Source: Arcobacter sp.
GTDB taxonomy: Bacteria; Campylobacterota; Campylobacteria; Campylobacterales; Arcobacteraceae
Direction of reading: 5' to 3'
Length of the DNA: 64,000 nt
Assembly: GCA_002869565.1 (NCBI GenBank)
Contig: PKUJ01000007.1
Coordinates: forward strand, 24,168 to 88,167
Shown: positions 57,151-64,000 of the stretch, piece after piece
Position numbering within the stretch: the stretch's first letter is position 1
How the letters are laid out: each line of letters begins with the position of its first letter
The notes under the pieces: generated by a model
Database searches by the model: none
What the model was told of the DNA's origin: nothing
Seen by the model: only the letters and a program-made list of their open reading frames with translations
Position numbers and translations under genes: made by a program

Positions 57151-58047
57151 TTACTTTTCTTCTACCCAAAGCTCTAATAAATTTCTTGCAATAGCAATTT
57201 TATTTGGTATTGAAAAAGCGCCATCATCTTTACCATTTAAAACTTCTCTTACTTCATCTTTATGAACCCATATTGCATCGGCTATTTCATTTTTGTCCAA
57301 AGTCAATTCTTGGGATTTTGCTTTCATTCTCATCCCAACCATCAAAGTTGAAGGGAAAGGCCAAGGTTGAGAAAATAGATACTCAACATCATAAGAATCA
57401 ATTCCAGCTTCTTCAAAAAGCTCTCTTTTAGCTGCATTTTCAAAGGTTTCACCCGATTCAACATATCCTGCCAAACAAGAATATCTTCTCTCTTTGAAAT
57501 TTATTCCACGGCCAAGTAAACAATACTCACCAAAAGTAACTAACATAATCACCGCAGAATCTACTCTAGGGAAATGCTCTTTATCACAAGAGATACAATC
57601 TCTCTTCCAACCACTTCTTGATATTTTAGTCTCTTTTCCACAAAAAGAACAAAACTGATGAGCTTCATGCCAATTTAAAACTGCCGCTGCTTGAGCTAGT
57701 ATGCCAAATTTATTTTCATCTAAAAAGTTAAGATGTACGAAATCTCGTAAAGATATTTTTGATAAGTTATTATTTAACTTAGATTTTAAAGTTGCAGAAA
57801 AATATACTAAGCCCTCATACTCTCCTAGAAGAATTAACTCTTCTGTAGAAATACCATATTCATCTAATACATTTTTTTGAAATAAACAGTTTTTATTTTT
57901 TTCATCTACAATAATTTCTGAACCATCAAACAATAAAAAAAGTGTATTTTCAGAATTAAATAATTCCAAAAACTTTGAACTATTCCCTCTAACCTGATCT
58001 AATCTATCAAGCGGATTTTGACTAAAATAAGGGATTATATCCTTCAT
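57151..58047 (-). CDS. nudC: NAD+ diphosphatase NudC
   Basis: A 298-residue Nudix enzyme that cleaves NAD(H) and removes NAD caps from RNA. The zinc ribbon is Cys133, Cys136, Cys151 and Cys154. The Nudix box runs from Gly194 to about 216 (GYVESGETFENAAKRELFEE), followed by the NADH-specific SQPWPFPS (226-233). It converges with pheA. In the 197-bp gap upstream there is a GTGTAT/ATACAC hairpin at 58091-58106 and the terminator of the mfd operon. Confidence 0.95.
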   Translation of the reverse strand: MKDIIPYFSQNPLDRLDQVRGNSSKFLELFNSENTLFLLFDGSEIIVDEKNKNCLFQKNVLDEYGISTEELILLGEYEGLVYFSATLKSKLNNNLSKISLRDFVHLNFLDENKFGILAQAAAVLNWHEAHQFCSFCGKETKISRSGWKRDCISCDKEHFPRVDSAVIMLVTFGEYCLLGRGINFKERRYSCLAGYVESGETFENAAKRELFEEAGIDSYDVEYLFSQPWPFPSTLMVGMRMKAKSQELTLDKNEIADAIWVHKDEVREVLNGKDDGAFSIPNKIAIARNLLELWVEEK

Positions 58048-58201
58048 TTTTTTCCTTTTTTCTCTATTTTTTTAAGAATTTCACAGAAGTGTATAAAAAT
58101 ACACCTTTAACACACTCCCATTTTATATACTTACAATCTGGAAATAAAACATATACAAATTCCCATAGTTTGTACTTTGTTAGTATCTTTAGACTCCTCA
58201 A

Positions 58202-58236
58202 AAAAGAGAAAGGCGCCATACTCCTTTCTCTTTTTA
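58202..58236 (-). terminator. Terminator of the mfd operon
   Basis: A perfect 13-bp stem (AAAAAGAGAAAGG / CCTTTCTCTTTTT) with a 9-base loop begins nine bases past the end of the membrane protein gene. T-runs flank both sides. Confidence 0.9.
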
Positions 58237-58244
58237 CTTTTAAG

Positions 58245-58727
58245 TTAAATCATTTTTTTCTTTAATACAAAAATTCTTCCAAAAAATATCCCACTAAAAA
58301 AACCATATAATGAAGAAACAATAAGAATAAAATATCCACTACTAATAAAAGCTAACTCTCTAGCAGTAACAACTCCCACAAAATATTTAGTAAAAAATAT
58401 AGCCATAATCAAAAAAAATGGAATAAAACTCCCTTTTATATGAAAGACTTTTTCTTCTTTTATAAATGTAGCATTTCTAGGAAGTTTTAATAAAATACCT
58501 AAATAAATACTAAGAAATAAACAAATCAAATAAGTACTAAGACTAACAAGGTTTATTCCAAAAGTAGATATAACCCCAATAAATGAAAATAAAAGCATTA
58601 TTATAGGTAAAACTATCACTCTTTTAAAAGATACATTTCTATCTTTAGTTTGACTAAGTCCAAGAAAAAGTAAAAACAGAAAAAGTAAAAAAACCCAAAT
58701 AGGAGTGTGAGTTATGATTTCAGACAT
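58245..58727 (-). CDS. Polytopic membrane protein of unknown function
   Basis: 160 residues with about five predicted membrane helices (roughly 9-24, 34-52, 57-80, 98-115, 120-150) and few charged residues between them. No family is recognised. It starts six bases after the mfd stop and ends at a terminator, so it is transcribed with mfd. Confidence 0.65.
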   Translation of the reverse strand: MSEIITHTPIWVFLLFLFLLFLGLSQTKDRNVSFKRVIVLPIIMLLFSFIGVISTFGINLVSLSTYLICLFLSIYLGILLKLPRNATFIKEEKVFHIKGSFIPFFLIMAIFFTKYFVGVVTARELAFISSGYFILIVSSLYGFFSGIFFGRIFVLKKKMI

Positions 58728-58733
58728 ATTATT

Positions 58734-61721
58734 TTATTTCCTTAAATATTTCAAAGCAGTCGCAATAATATCATCATCATCTTTGCTTGGACTTTTTATT
58801 GTCTCTTTTGTTTCATCTGCTTTTGTAAATGTTACATTCATTTCGTATGAACTTACTGTTTTTATTCCTTTTTGTAGGCTTAGGATTTTTATTAGAATAA
58901 GTTCTAAGAACTGTTTTGTTGGAATATCTGGTTTTCCAAATCTATCTTCCATCTCTTCTTCTATAGTATAGACTGCTTCTTTATCTAAAGCTTTTGAAAG
59001 TCTTCTATATAGTTCTAGTCTAACTCTATCTTCTACTATGTAATCACTTGAAATAAATGCAGAAATAGCAAGTTTAATATCTACTGTTTTAGTTTCTTCT
59101 TTATTATCACCACTTAAAGTTGCTAGGGCATCTTCCAACATCTTAAGATATAGTCCATATCCTATTTGTTTGATGTGTCCACTTTGAGCTTCACCTATAA
59201 TATTTCCCCCACCTCTGATTTCTAAATCTTGATGAGCTAAGGCTGTTCCACTTCCTAAGTATGAATTTGATTCTAAAGCAAGTAATCTTTTGATTGCATC
59301 TGAAGTTATCTGTTTTTTATCTTCTACTACGTAATAACAAAATCCCTCTTTGTCACTTCGCCCTACTCTTCCTCTTAGTTGATGAAGGTCTGCTATACCA
59401 AATCTATCTGCTCCATCAATGATAATTGAGTTTGCATTTGGAAGGTGAATACCTGATTCTACTATTGAAGTTGCTAAGATAATATCAAACTCTTTATTAT
59501 CAAATCGTTCTATCACTTTTTCAGCATCTACTGGTTTTATTTTTGAGTGGAGTACTTCTATTTTTATATTTGGAACTATCTCTTCTATATCAACTTTTTT
59601 TGCTTCAATTGAAGCTATATTATTATGTACATAGAAAAGTTGTCCACCTCTTCTTTTTTCTCTTAAAACTACTTCTTTAATTAGTTTATCACTGTACTCT
59701 TTTACATAAGTTCTTACACCTAATCTCTCTGTTGGAGGAGTAAGTAAGGAACTCATACCTTTTAGTTTTGATAAGGCTAGGTTTAGAGTTCTTGGGATTG
59801 GAGTTGCAGACATCGAGAAAATATGCACATCATCTCTAAGCTCTTTTAATTTCTCTTTTTGTTTTACCCCAAATTTATGCTCTTCATCAATAATTACCAA
59901 AGCTAAATCTTTTGTTTTTACAGATAATAAAGAGTGCGTTCCAATAACTAAATCTAAAGTTCCATCTTGAAGAGCTTTTTTTATTTCATTTTTCTCTTTT
60001 GTTGATGTTTTACTATCAAGTTTAGCCATTCTTAAACCATAGCCTTCAAATCTTTTTTGCATACTATGAAAATGTTGTGAAGTAAGAAGTGTTGTTGGAC
60101 ATACAAAAAGTGCTTGAAAACCATCTAAAACCACCGCTAAAATTGCATTCATGGCAACTTCTGTTTTACCAAATCCAACATCACCTGAAAGCAGTCTATC
60201 CATCACTCGACCAGAGCTTAAATCTTCAAATATCTCTTTTACACTTCTTGTTTGATCTTTTGTATACTCAAAGCCCGAACTAAGAGCAAAATCACTTAAT
60301 GCTTTTTTATTTGTATTTATTTTTATACCATTTACAAGTTCCCTTGCAGCTGCAAGTTTTATAATATCATTTGCGATTGCAAAAAGTCTTTCTTTTACTT
60401 TTTCTTTTAGTTTGGCAAAACTTCCTTTACCAAGTTTATCAACAACTGCATATGAGTTTCCATCAGCCACATATCTATCAATTAAATCGATATTTTCAAC
60501 AGGAAGTAAAAGTTTATCATCCCCTGCATACATAACAACTACAAAATCTCTTTTTGCACCCATTACAACTACAGGTTCTATACCTCTATATTGTCCGATA
60601 CCATGAATTTCATGCACTACAAAATCACCATTTTGAAGCTCATCAAGTACAAGTCTTACTCTCTTTTTTCTTTTCTTTTTTATCTCTTTATTTAAGGAGA
60701 TAATTACCTCATCATTACTTACAAGATTTAAAATATATGGTTCAAAAACATAGTTTATATTTTTATTTGTAAGTTCTAAATCATAAGCTTTTACTTTTGC
60801 CTCAGTTGAAGAGATAATAGTAACTTTTTTACCTTCGTGAAAAGTTATAAACTCTTTTATATTTGCAGGGGCAATTTCTTGATAATTTTTTGCATTGTAA
60901 ATTTGTGGAGTAGCTAAAAACTTATCTTTATTGATTCTTTTATCTTCAAAAACATAAGCTTCTTCTAGTTCATCAAGAGCATCTTGAGTTATATATGAAT
61001 TTAACTTTTGTGGTAGATATTCACCTAAATCATTTAAATACCAAAATCCTAAAGAGTGAATATCTTTTATAAATGCATCTGATTCTATTGTTTCTATTTG
61101 TTCATTTATTTCTTCAAGTGATTCTTCATCCAAAGCTAAAAAAGCAGGAGTTATTTTAAAACTTTCAATCTCTTCTTTTTCACTTTTTTGATCTTCGATA
61201 TCAAACTTTCTAATACTTTCAACTTCATCATCAAATAAAGATACTCTAAATCCAGTCTCACTTCCAAGGGGACAAATATCTATAATATCCCCACGAATAG
61301 AAACCTCAGCTTCACTAGTTACAATATCTACAAAATAGTATCCCCAATTGTAAAGTTTACTTTTAAACTCTTCTATGTTTATTGTCTCTGCAAAATTTAT
61401 TTCAAAGGAGTCAAAACACTTCTCTTTTGGTAGAGGAAAAGATATTGTTCTAATAGGCGCTATTAAAATTTTATTCTCTTTTTTATAAGAGTAATAGTCA
61501 CTTAAACATTTAGTAATATCTTGAAGTTCAGTAGAAAAGGAGAGTAAATCATCCCCAAAATTTGCTCTAAAATCGGCTAATACAAAAGATTTAAACCCTA
61601 AAAAAGATACAATATCATGAGCTTCTTGGGCTTGTTTATCATCATTTACAATTAAAAGTTGACACTCTTTTAGACTTTTCTTACTTTGTAGATTTTTTAA
61701 GAACTCATAAATACTATTCAC
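58734..61721 (-). CDS. mfd: Transcription-repair coupling factor Mfd
   Basis: Mfd pushes stalled RNA polymerase off damaged DNA and recruits UvrA. The 995-residue protein has UvrB-like N-terminal domains, the RNA-polymerase-interacting domain (DFVVHEIHGIGQYRGIE), and the RecG-like translocase with Walker A GDVGFGKTE (about residue 515), DEEH (IIDEEHKFG) and QLRGRVGR, then a C-terminal TRCF domain. It is shorter than E. coli Mfd (1148), as usual in Campylobacterota. A small hypothetical gene lies two bases upstream. Confidence 0.96.
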   Translation of the reverse strand: MNSIYEFLKNLQSKKSLKECQLLIVNDDKQAQEAHDIVSFLGFKSFVLADFRANFGDDLLSFSTELQDITKCLSDYYSYKKENKILIAPIRTISFPLPKEKCFDSFEINFAETINIEEFKSKLYNWGYYFVDIVTSEAEVSIRGDIIDICPLGSETGFRVSLFDDEVESIRKFDIEDQKSEKEEIESFKITPAFLALDEESLEEINEQIETIESDAFIKDIHSLGFWYLNDLGEYLPQKLNSYITQDALDELEEAYVFEDKRINKDKFLATPQIYNAKNYQEIAPANIKEFITFHEGKKVTIISSTEAKVKAYDLELTNKNINYVFEPYILNLVSNDEVIISLNKEIKKKRKKRVRLVLDELQNGDFVVHEIHGIGQYRGIEPVVVMGAKRDFVVVMYAGDDKLLLPVENIDLIDRYVADGNSYAVVDKLGKGSFAKLKEKVKERLFAIANDIIKLAAARELVNGIKINTNKKALSDFALSSGFEYTKDQTRSVKEIFEDLSSGRVMDRLLSGDVGFGKTEVAMNAILAVVLDGFQALFVCPTTLLTSQHFHSMQKRFEGYGLRMAKLDSKTSTKEKNEIKKALQDGTLDLVIGTHSLLSVKTKDLALVIIDEEHKFGVKQKEKLKELRDDVHIFSMSATPIPRTLNLALSKLKGMSSLLTPPTERLGVRTYVKEYSDKLIKEVVLREKRRGGQLFYVHNNIASIEAKKVDIEEIVPNIKIEVLHSKIKPVDAEKVIERFDNKEFDIILATSIVESGIHLPNANSIIIDGADRFGIADLHQLRGRVGRSDKEGFCYYVVEDKKQITSDAIKRLLALESNSYLGSGTALAHQDLEIRGGGNIIGEAQSGHIKQIGYGLYLKMLEDALATLSGDNKEETKTVDIKLAISAFISSDYIVEDRVRLELYRRLSKALDKEAVYTIEEEMEDRFGKPDIPTKQFLELILIKILSLQKGIKTVSSYEMNVTFTKADETKETIKSPSKDDDDIIATALKYLRK

Positions 61722-61723
61722 TA

Positions 61724-62038
61724 TTAAGCTTCTTTATTCTCTTCTACTAACTCAAATTCATTTATTGTTTTATCATAATAATATGGAGGATATGGAGTTT
61801 CATTTAAAAGAAAAACTAGATTCGCACTTTCAAAATTTGTTTTTTGTAAACCTTTTTTAAATACTTCTAAAATATACGCTTTTGTTGAAAACATTGTAGT
61901 TGATGATTTTGCAGTATATACAAACTCTTCTTCCTCTACAACGATAAACCCTTCTCTTTTAACATGTTTTTCAAATTTTTCTTTATCTTCTAATGCTTCC
62001 ACATCTAATAATACTAATACTTCCATTCCATCTTTCAT
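61724..62038 (-). CDS. Conserved small hypothetical protein
   Basis: A 104-residue soluble protein, mostly acidic (MEVLVLLDVEALEDKEKFEK, VVEEEEFVYTAKS) with a PYPPYYYDK segment near the C-terminus. No known motif. It ends two bases before mfd and shares its promoter, so a role beside mfd is possible. An alternative start is Met5. Confidence 0.6.
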   Translation of the reverse strand: MKDGMEVLVLLDVEALEDKEKFEKHVKREGFIVVEEEEFVYTAKSSTTMFSTKAYILEVFKKGLQKTNFESANLVFLLNETPYPPYYYDKTINEFELVEENKEA

Positions 62039-62144
62039 TAACTTCCTTTGAATATGATACTTTTATAATTTATTAAAGACGTATTGTATTTAAATAAGGT
62101 TTAATATGGGATTTAAAAAGCAAGTCCCTTAAAATAGACAAGAG

Positions 62145-62161
62145 TATAATTAGGATATAAT
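62145..62161 (+). promoter_or_regulatory. -10 elements upstream of the response regulator pair
   Basis: Two perfect TATAAT hexamers lie 11 bases apart (62145-62150 and 62156-62161), 39-55 bases before the ATG. They may be alternative promoters or one site with a shadow. A GGGATTT/AAGTCCC hairpin lies just upstream (62108-62128). Confidence 0.5.
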
Positions 62162-62199
62162 TATTTAGAGTTTTAACTTTTTTTTAAAGTGATTATTAT

Positions 62200-62910
62200 A
62201 TGGAAGATTTAAATTTATTAAAAGACAAATGCAAAGATTTATCAATTCTTTATGTTGAAGATGAAGAAAAAGTTAGAATTCAAACTTCAAAAGTTTTAAG
62301 TATATATTTTAATAATATAACTCTTGCAACAAATGGTAAAGAAGCCTTAGAAAAACTTAAAGAAGAAAAAATAGATATTATTTTTACAGATATAAATATG
62401 CCTAAAATGGATGGGTTATCTATGGTTGAGCAAATTAGAAAAACTAACAATCATATATCTGTTGTGGTCTTCTCAGCTTATGAAAATACAGAATATTTTC
62501 TAAAATCAATAGAATATGGAATTGATGGGTATATTTTAAAACCATTTAAATTCAATCAAATTCAGAAAGTTATTGAAAAAATAATTACTAAATTACAAGG
62601 TTATACTGAATTAATACATACCTTAAAATTAATAGATAAGTATGTATGGGATATTGATATATCTACTCTTTATAAAGATTCAAAGCAAATTGAACTTACA
62701 AAAAATGAAACAAATCTTTTTAAGTTTTTAAGTTCTTCAAAACATAGAATATACTCAAGTCAGGAGATTGAAATAGAACTATTTAACGATAACTATAGCG
62801 ATAATAAAAGAGTAAGAGGACTAATATCAAGATTAAATAAAAAAGTTGACTCCCAATTAATTAAGTCTATTTATGGTCAAGGTTATGAATTAAATTTGGA
62901 TAAAAAATGA
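62200..62910 (+). CDS. OmpR-family response regulator
   Basis: A 236-residue regulator: receiver (1-130) with Glu20/Asp21/Glu22, phospho-acceptor Asp64 (IFTDINMPKMDG) and ILKPF, then a short winged-helix output domain (LTKNETNLFKFLSSSKHRIY..VRGLISRLNKKV..SIYGQGYEL). Its stop overlaps the following kinase start by 4 bases (ATGA), so the pair is co-translated. Its receiver resembles those at 36936-38704. Confidence 0.88.
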   Translation: MEDLNLLKDKCKDLSILYVEDEEKVRIQTSKVLSIYFNNITLATNGKEALEKLKEEKIDIIFTDINMPKMDGLSMVEQIRKTNNHISVVVFSAYENTEYFLKSIEYGIDGYILKPFKFNQIQKVIEKIITKLQGYTELIHTLKLIDKYVWDIDISTLYKDSKQIELTKNETNLFKFLSSSKHRIYSSQEIEIELFNDNYSDNKRVRGLISRLNKKVDSQLIKSIYGQGYELNLDKK

Positions 62911-63950
62911 AAAAAAAAGAGCAATGGTTTGAACATATTTTTAATAATAGTGGCGTAGGAATTCTAGTTGTTGATAAAAATAGAAATATTTTAGAGGTAA
63001 ATAAAACTTTTTGTGAGATTTTAGGATATGAATATGAAGAGCTAATAAATAAACACGCAAAAATATTACATATATCCAATGAATCCTCTGACAAGTTTGG
63101 GAAAATTGCTTTTAATACTGTATTAAAAAGTAACTCTTTAGACCTTGAATATAAGTTTAAACATAAAAATGGAGAAGCTATTTGGATAAAAATTACAGGT
63201 GATGTAATCAAAGATAAACAAGAAGTTCTTTGGATTATTAGAAATATCAACCAAAGAGTAAAATTCCAAGAAGAACTTGCGAGTTTAAATGATACACTAA
63301 ACAGTAAAATTGAAAATCAAGTAAAGGTTTTAAGAGAAAAAGATAGACAACTTCAGTATCAAGCAAGGCTTGCCCAAATGGGAGAGATGCTAAATATGAT
63401 CTCACATCAATGGAGACAACCTTTAATGTCAATATCGGCAACAACTAGTTACCTTTATGGGAAGCTCTTAATTGATGAATTTGATAAGAAAGAGTTTAAC
63501 AATGAACTAGAATTAATAGAAGACTCAGCACAACATCTATCAAACACAATAAATGATTTTAGAAGTTTTTTTAAAGTTGAAAAAAGGAAAATACTAACAA
63601 GCTTTGAAGATATTGTGGATAATACTTTAAAGATAGTTAAACCCATTTTATCAAATAGTCAAATTGAATTAGAGTTAGATTTTCAATCACATGCAACAAT
63701 ATATACCCTAGAAAATGAGATAAAACAAGTCGTTTTAAATATATTAAAAAATGCAGAAGATGCTTTTATTGAGAATAATAAAATATATAGAAAAATAAAA
63801 ATAAAAACTTTTAATAAAAATGATTTCACATATCTTAAAATAGAAGATAATGCAGGTGGTATTAAACCTCAACATCTAAATAAAATATTTGATTCATATT
63901 TTAGACTTAATAGTAAATATGGGTGCATAATCTTCTATCTTTTCTTATAA
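62907..63950 (+). CDS. PAS-domain histidine kinase, C-terminally disrupted
   Basis: A kinase with a PAS domain (about 10-115; NSGVGILVVDKNRNILEVNK), a coiled-coil linker (125-155), phospho-acceptor His167 (MISHQWRQPLMSI), N-box with Asn282 (VVLNILKNAEDAF) and G1 DNAGG (315-318). After IFDSYF (332) the frame reads 15 unrelated residues and stops. The G2 box (GTGLGL) and last ATPase strands are missing, so as written the protein should not bind ATP properly. A break at about 63902 followed by foreign-looking sequence suggests insertion of a mobile element. No transmembrane segment, so cytoplasmic. Confidence 0.8.
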   Translation: MKKKEQWFEHIFNNSGVGILVVDKNRNILEVNKTFCEILGYEYEELINKHAKILHISNESSDKFGKIAFNTVLKSNSLDLEYKFKHKNGEAIWIKITGDVIKDKQEVLWIIRNINQRVKFQEELASLNDTLNSKIENQVKVLREKDRQLQYQARLAQMGEMLNMISHQWRQPLMSISATTSYLYGKLLIDEFDKKEFNNELELIEDSAQHLSNTINDFRSFFKVEKRKILTSFEDIVDNTLKIVKPILSNSQIELELDFQSHATIYTLENEIKQVVLNILKNAEDAFIENNKIYRKIKIKTFNKNDFTYLKIEDNAGGIKPQHLNKIFDSYFRLNSKYGCIIFYLFL

Positions 63951-64000
63951 TTTACAAGGTAATAATCAACTAATTTTATCTTCAGACTCTTACGTAATCC
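63903..64000. other. Sequence unlike the interrupted kinase, possible element end
   Basis: Downstream of the kinase break the sequence shows no reading frame continuing the ATPase domain in any of the three forward frames. The stretch TAGTAAATATGGGTGCATAATC could be a terminal region of an insertion sequence, but no complete inverted repeat or transposase lies within the window, so this is a suggestion only. Confidence 0.3.

Overview
The window is AT-rich chromosomal DNA from a member of the Campylobacterota, most likely an Arcobacter-type bacterium (Arcobacteraceae). The reasons are very low GC throughout, T-rich promoters ending in TAtAAT or TAaAAT, a Campylobacter-like gene order (accD-thiE-rlmH-dksA-membrane protein-dusB; prmA-ftsH-Psd-like gene), a MagIII-type DNA glycosylase, a MutS7 protein, and ArsRS-like two-component genes. 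Nearly all of it is core chromosome. I see no prophage, integron, CRISPR array, tRNA or rRNA. The last ~100 bases may be the edge of an inserted element.

Layout. 1-4800: the end of folK, two tandem mnmA paralogues, prs and an OmpA-family porin. 4800-9800: lepA, a secreted orphan, a palindromic element, a ComF-like gene, hisH, hisA and a small membrane protein. 9800-17800: a tight minus-strand operon running Kv-like K+ channel, RCK protein, DUF1538 membrane protein, thioredoxin, haem-binding protein and MutS7 with a C-terminal HNH nuclease. 17800-24100: leuA behind a leucine-rich leader peptide and consensus promoter, then prmA-ftsH-Psd-like and dusB. 24100-31500: dksA, rlmH, thiE, accD, metK, glmS and suhB. 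31500-34250: a 760-bp gene-poor stretch with a candidate small RNA and 87-bp tandem repeats that run into the 3' end of groEL, then groES with a CIRCE operator. 34250-36900: ispA, ybaB, panD, a ferredoxin and a secreted cyclophilin. 36900-41800: a chemotaxis cluster (MCP, PAS protein, CheW, two receiver proteins). 41800-49200: xseA, ubiE, ParA-like, magIII, YmdB-like, DUF945 and an HI0933-type flavoprotein. 49200-54250: histidine kinase, regulator and Spy-like protein, then a GH17-GT2 glucan synthase. 54250-61700: DUF1566, isochorismatase-like, regulator, pheA, nudC, mfd. 61700-64000: a hypothetical, a response regulator, and a histidine kinase that loses its reading sense near the window edge.

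Three single-base anomalies sit in otherwise intact conserved genes: an in-frame TAA in groEL (codon 185), Asp77-to-Tyr in the LepA GTPase G3 motif, and an ATA where the flavoprotein's start codon should be. Each could be a real mutation, but together they also fit residual sequence error, so read-level confirmation matters before any biological reading.

Best candidates for new biology: the transcription unit at about 31723-31898 (promoter, strong SD, seven-codon ORF, 20-bp palindrome, terminator); the channel/RCK/DUF1538/thioredoxin/haem/MutS7-HNH operon; the leuA leader with crossing RNA pairings; and the tandem terminator repeats after groEL.
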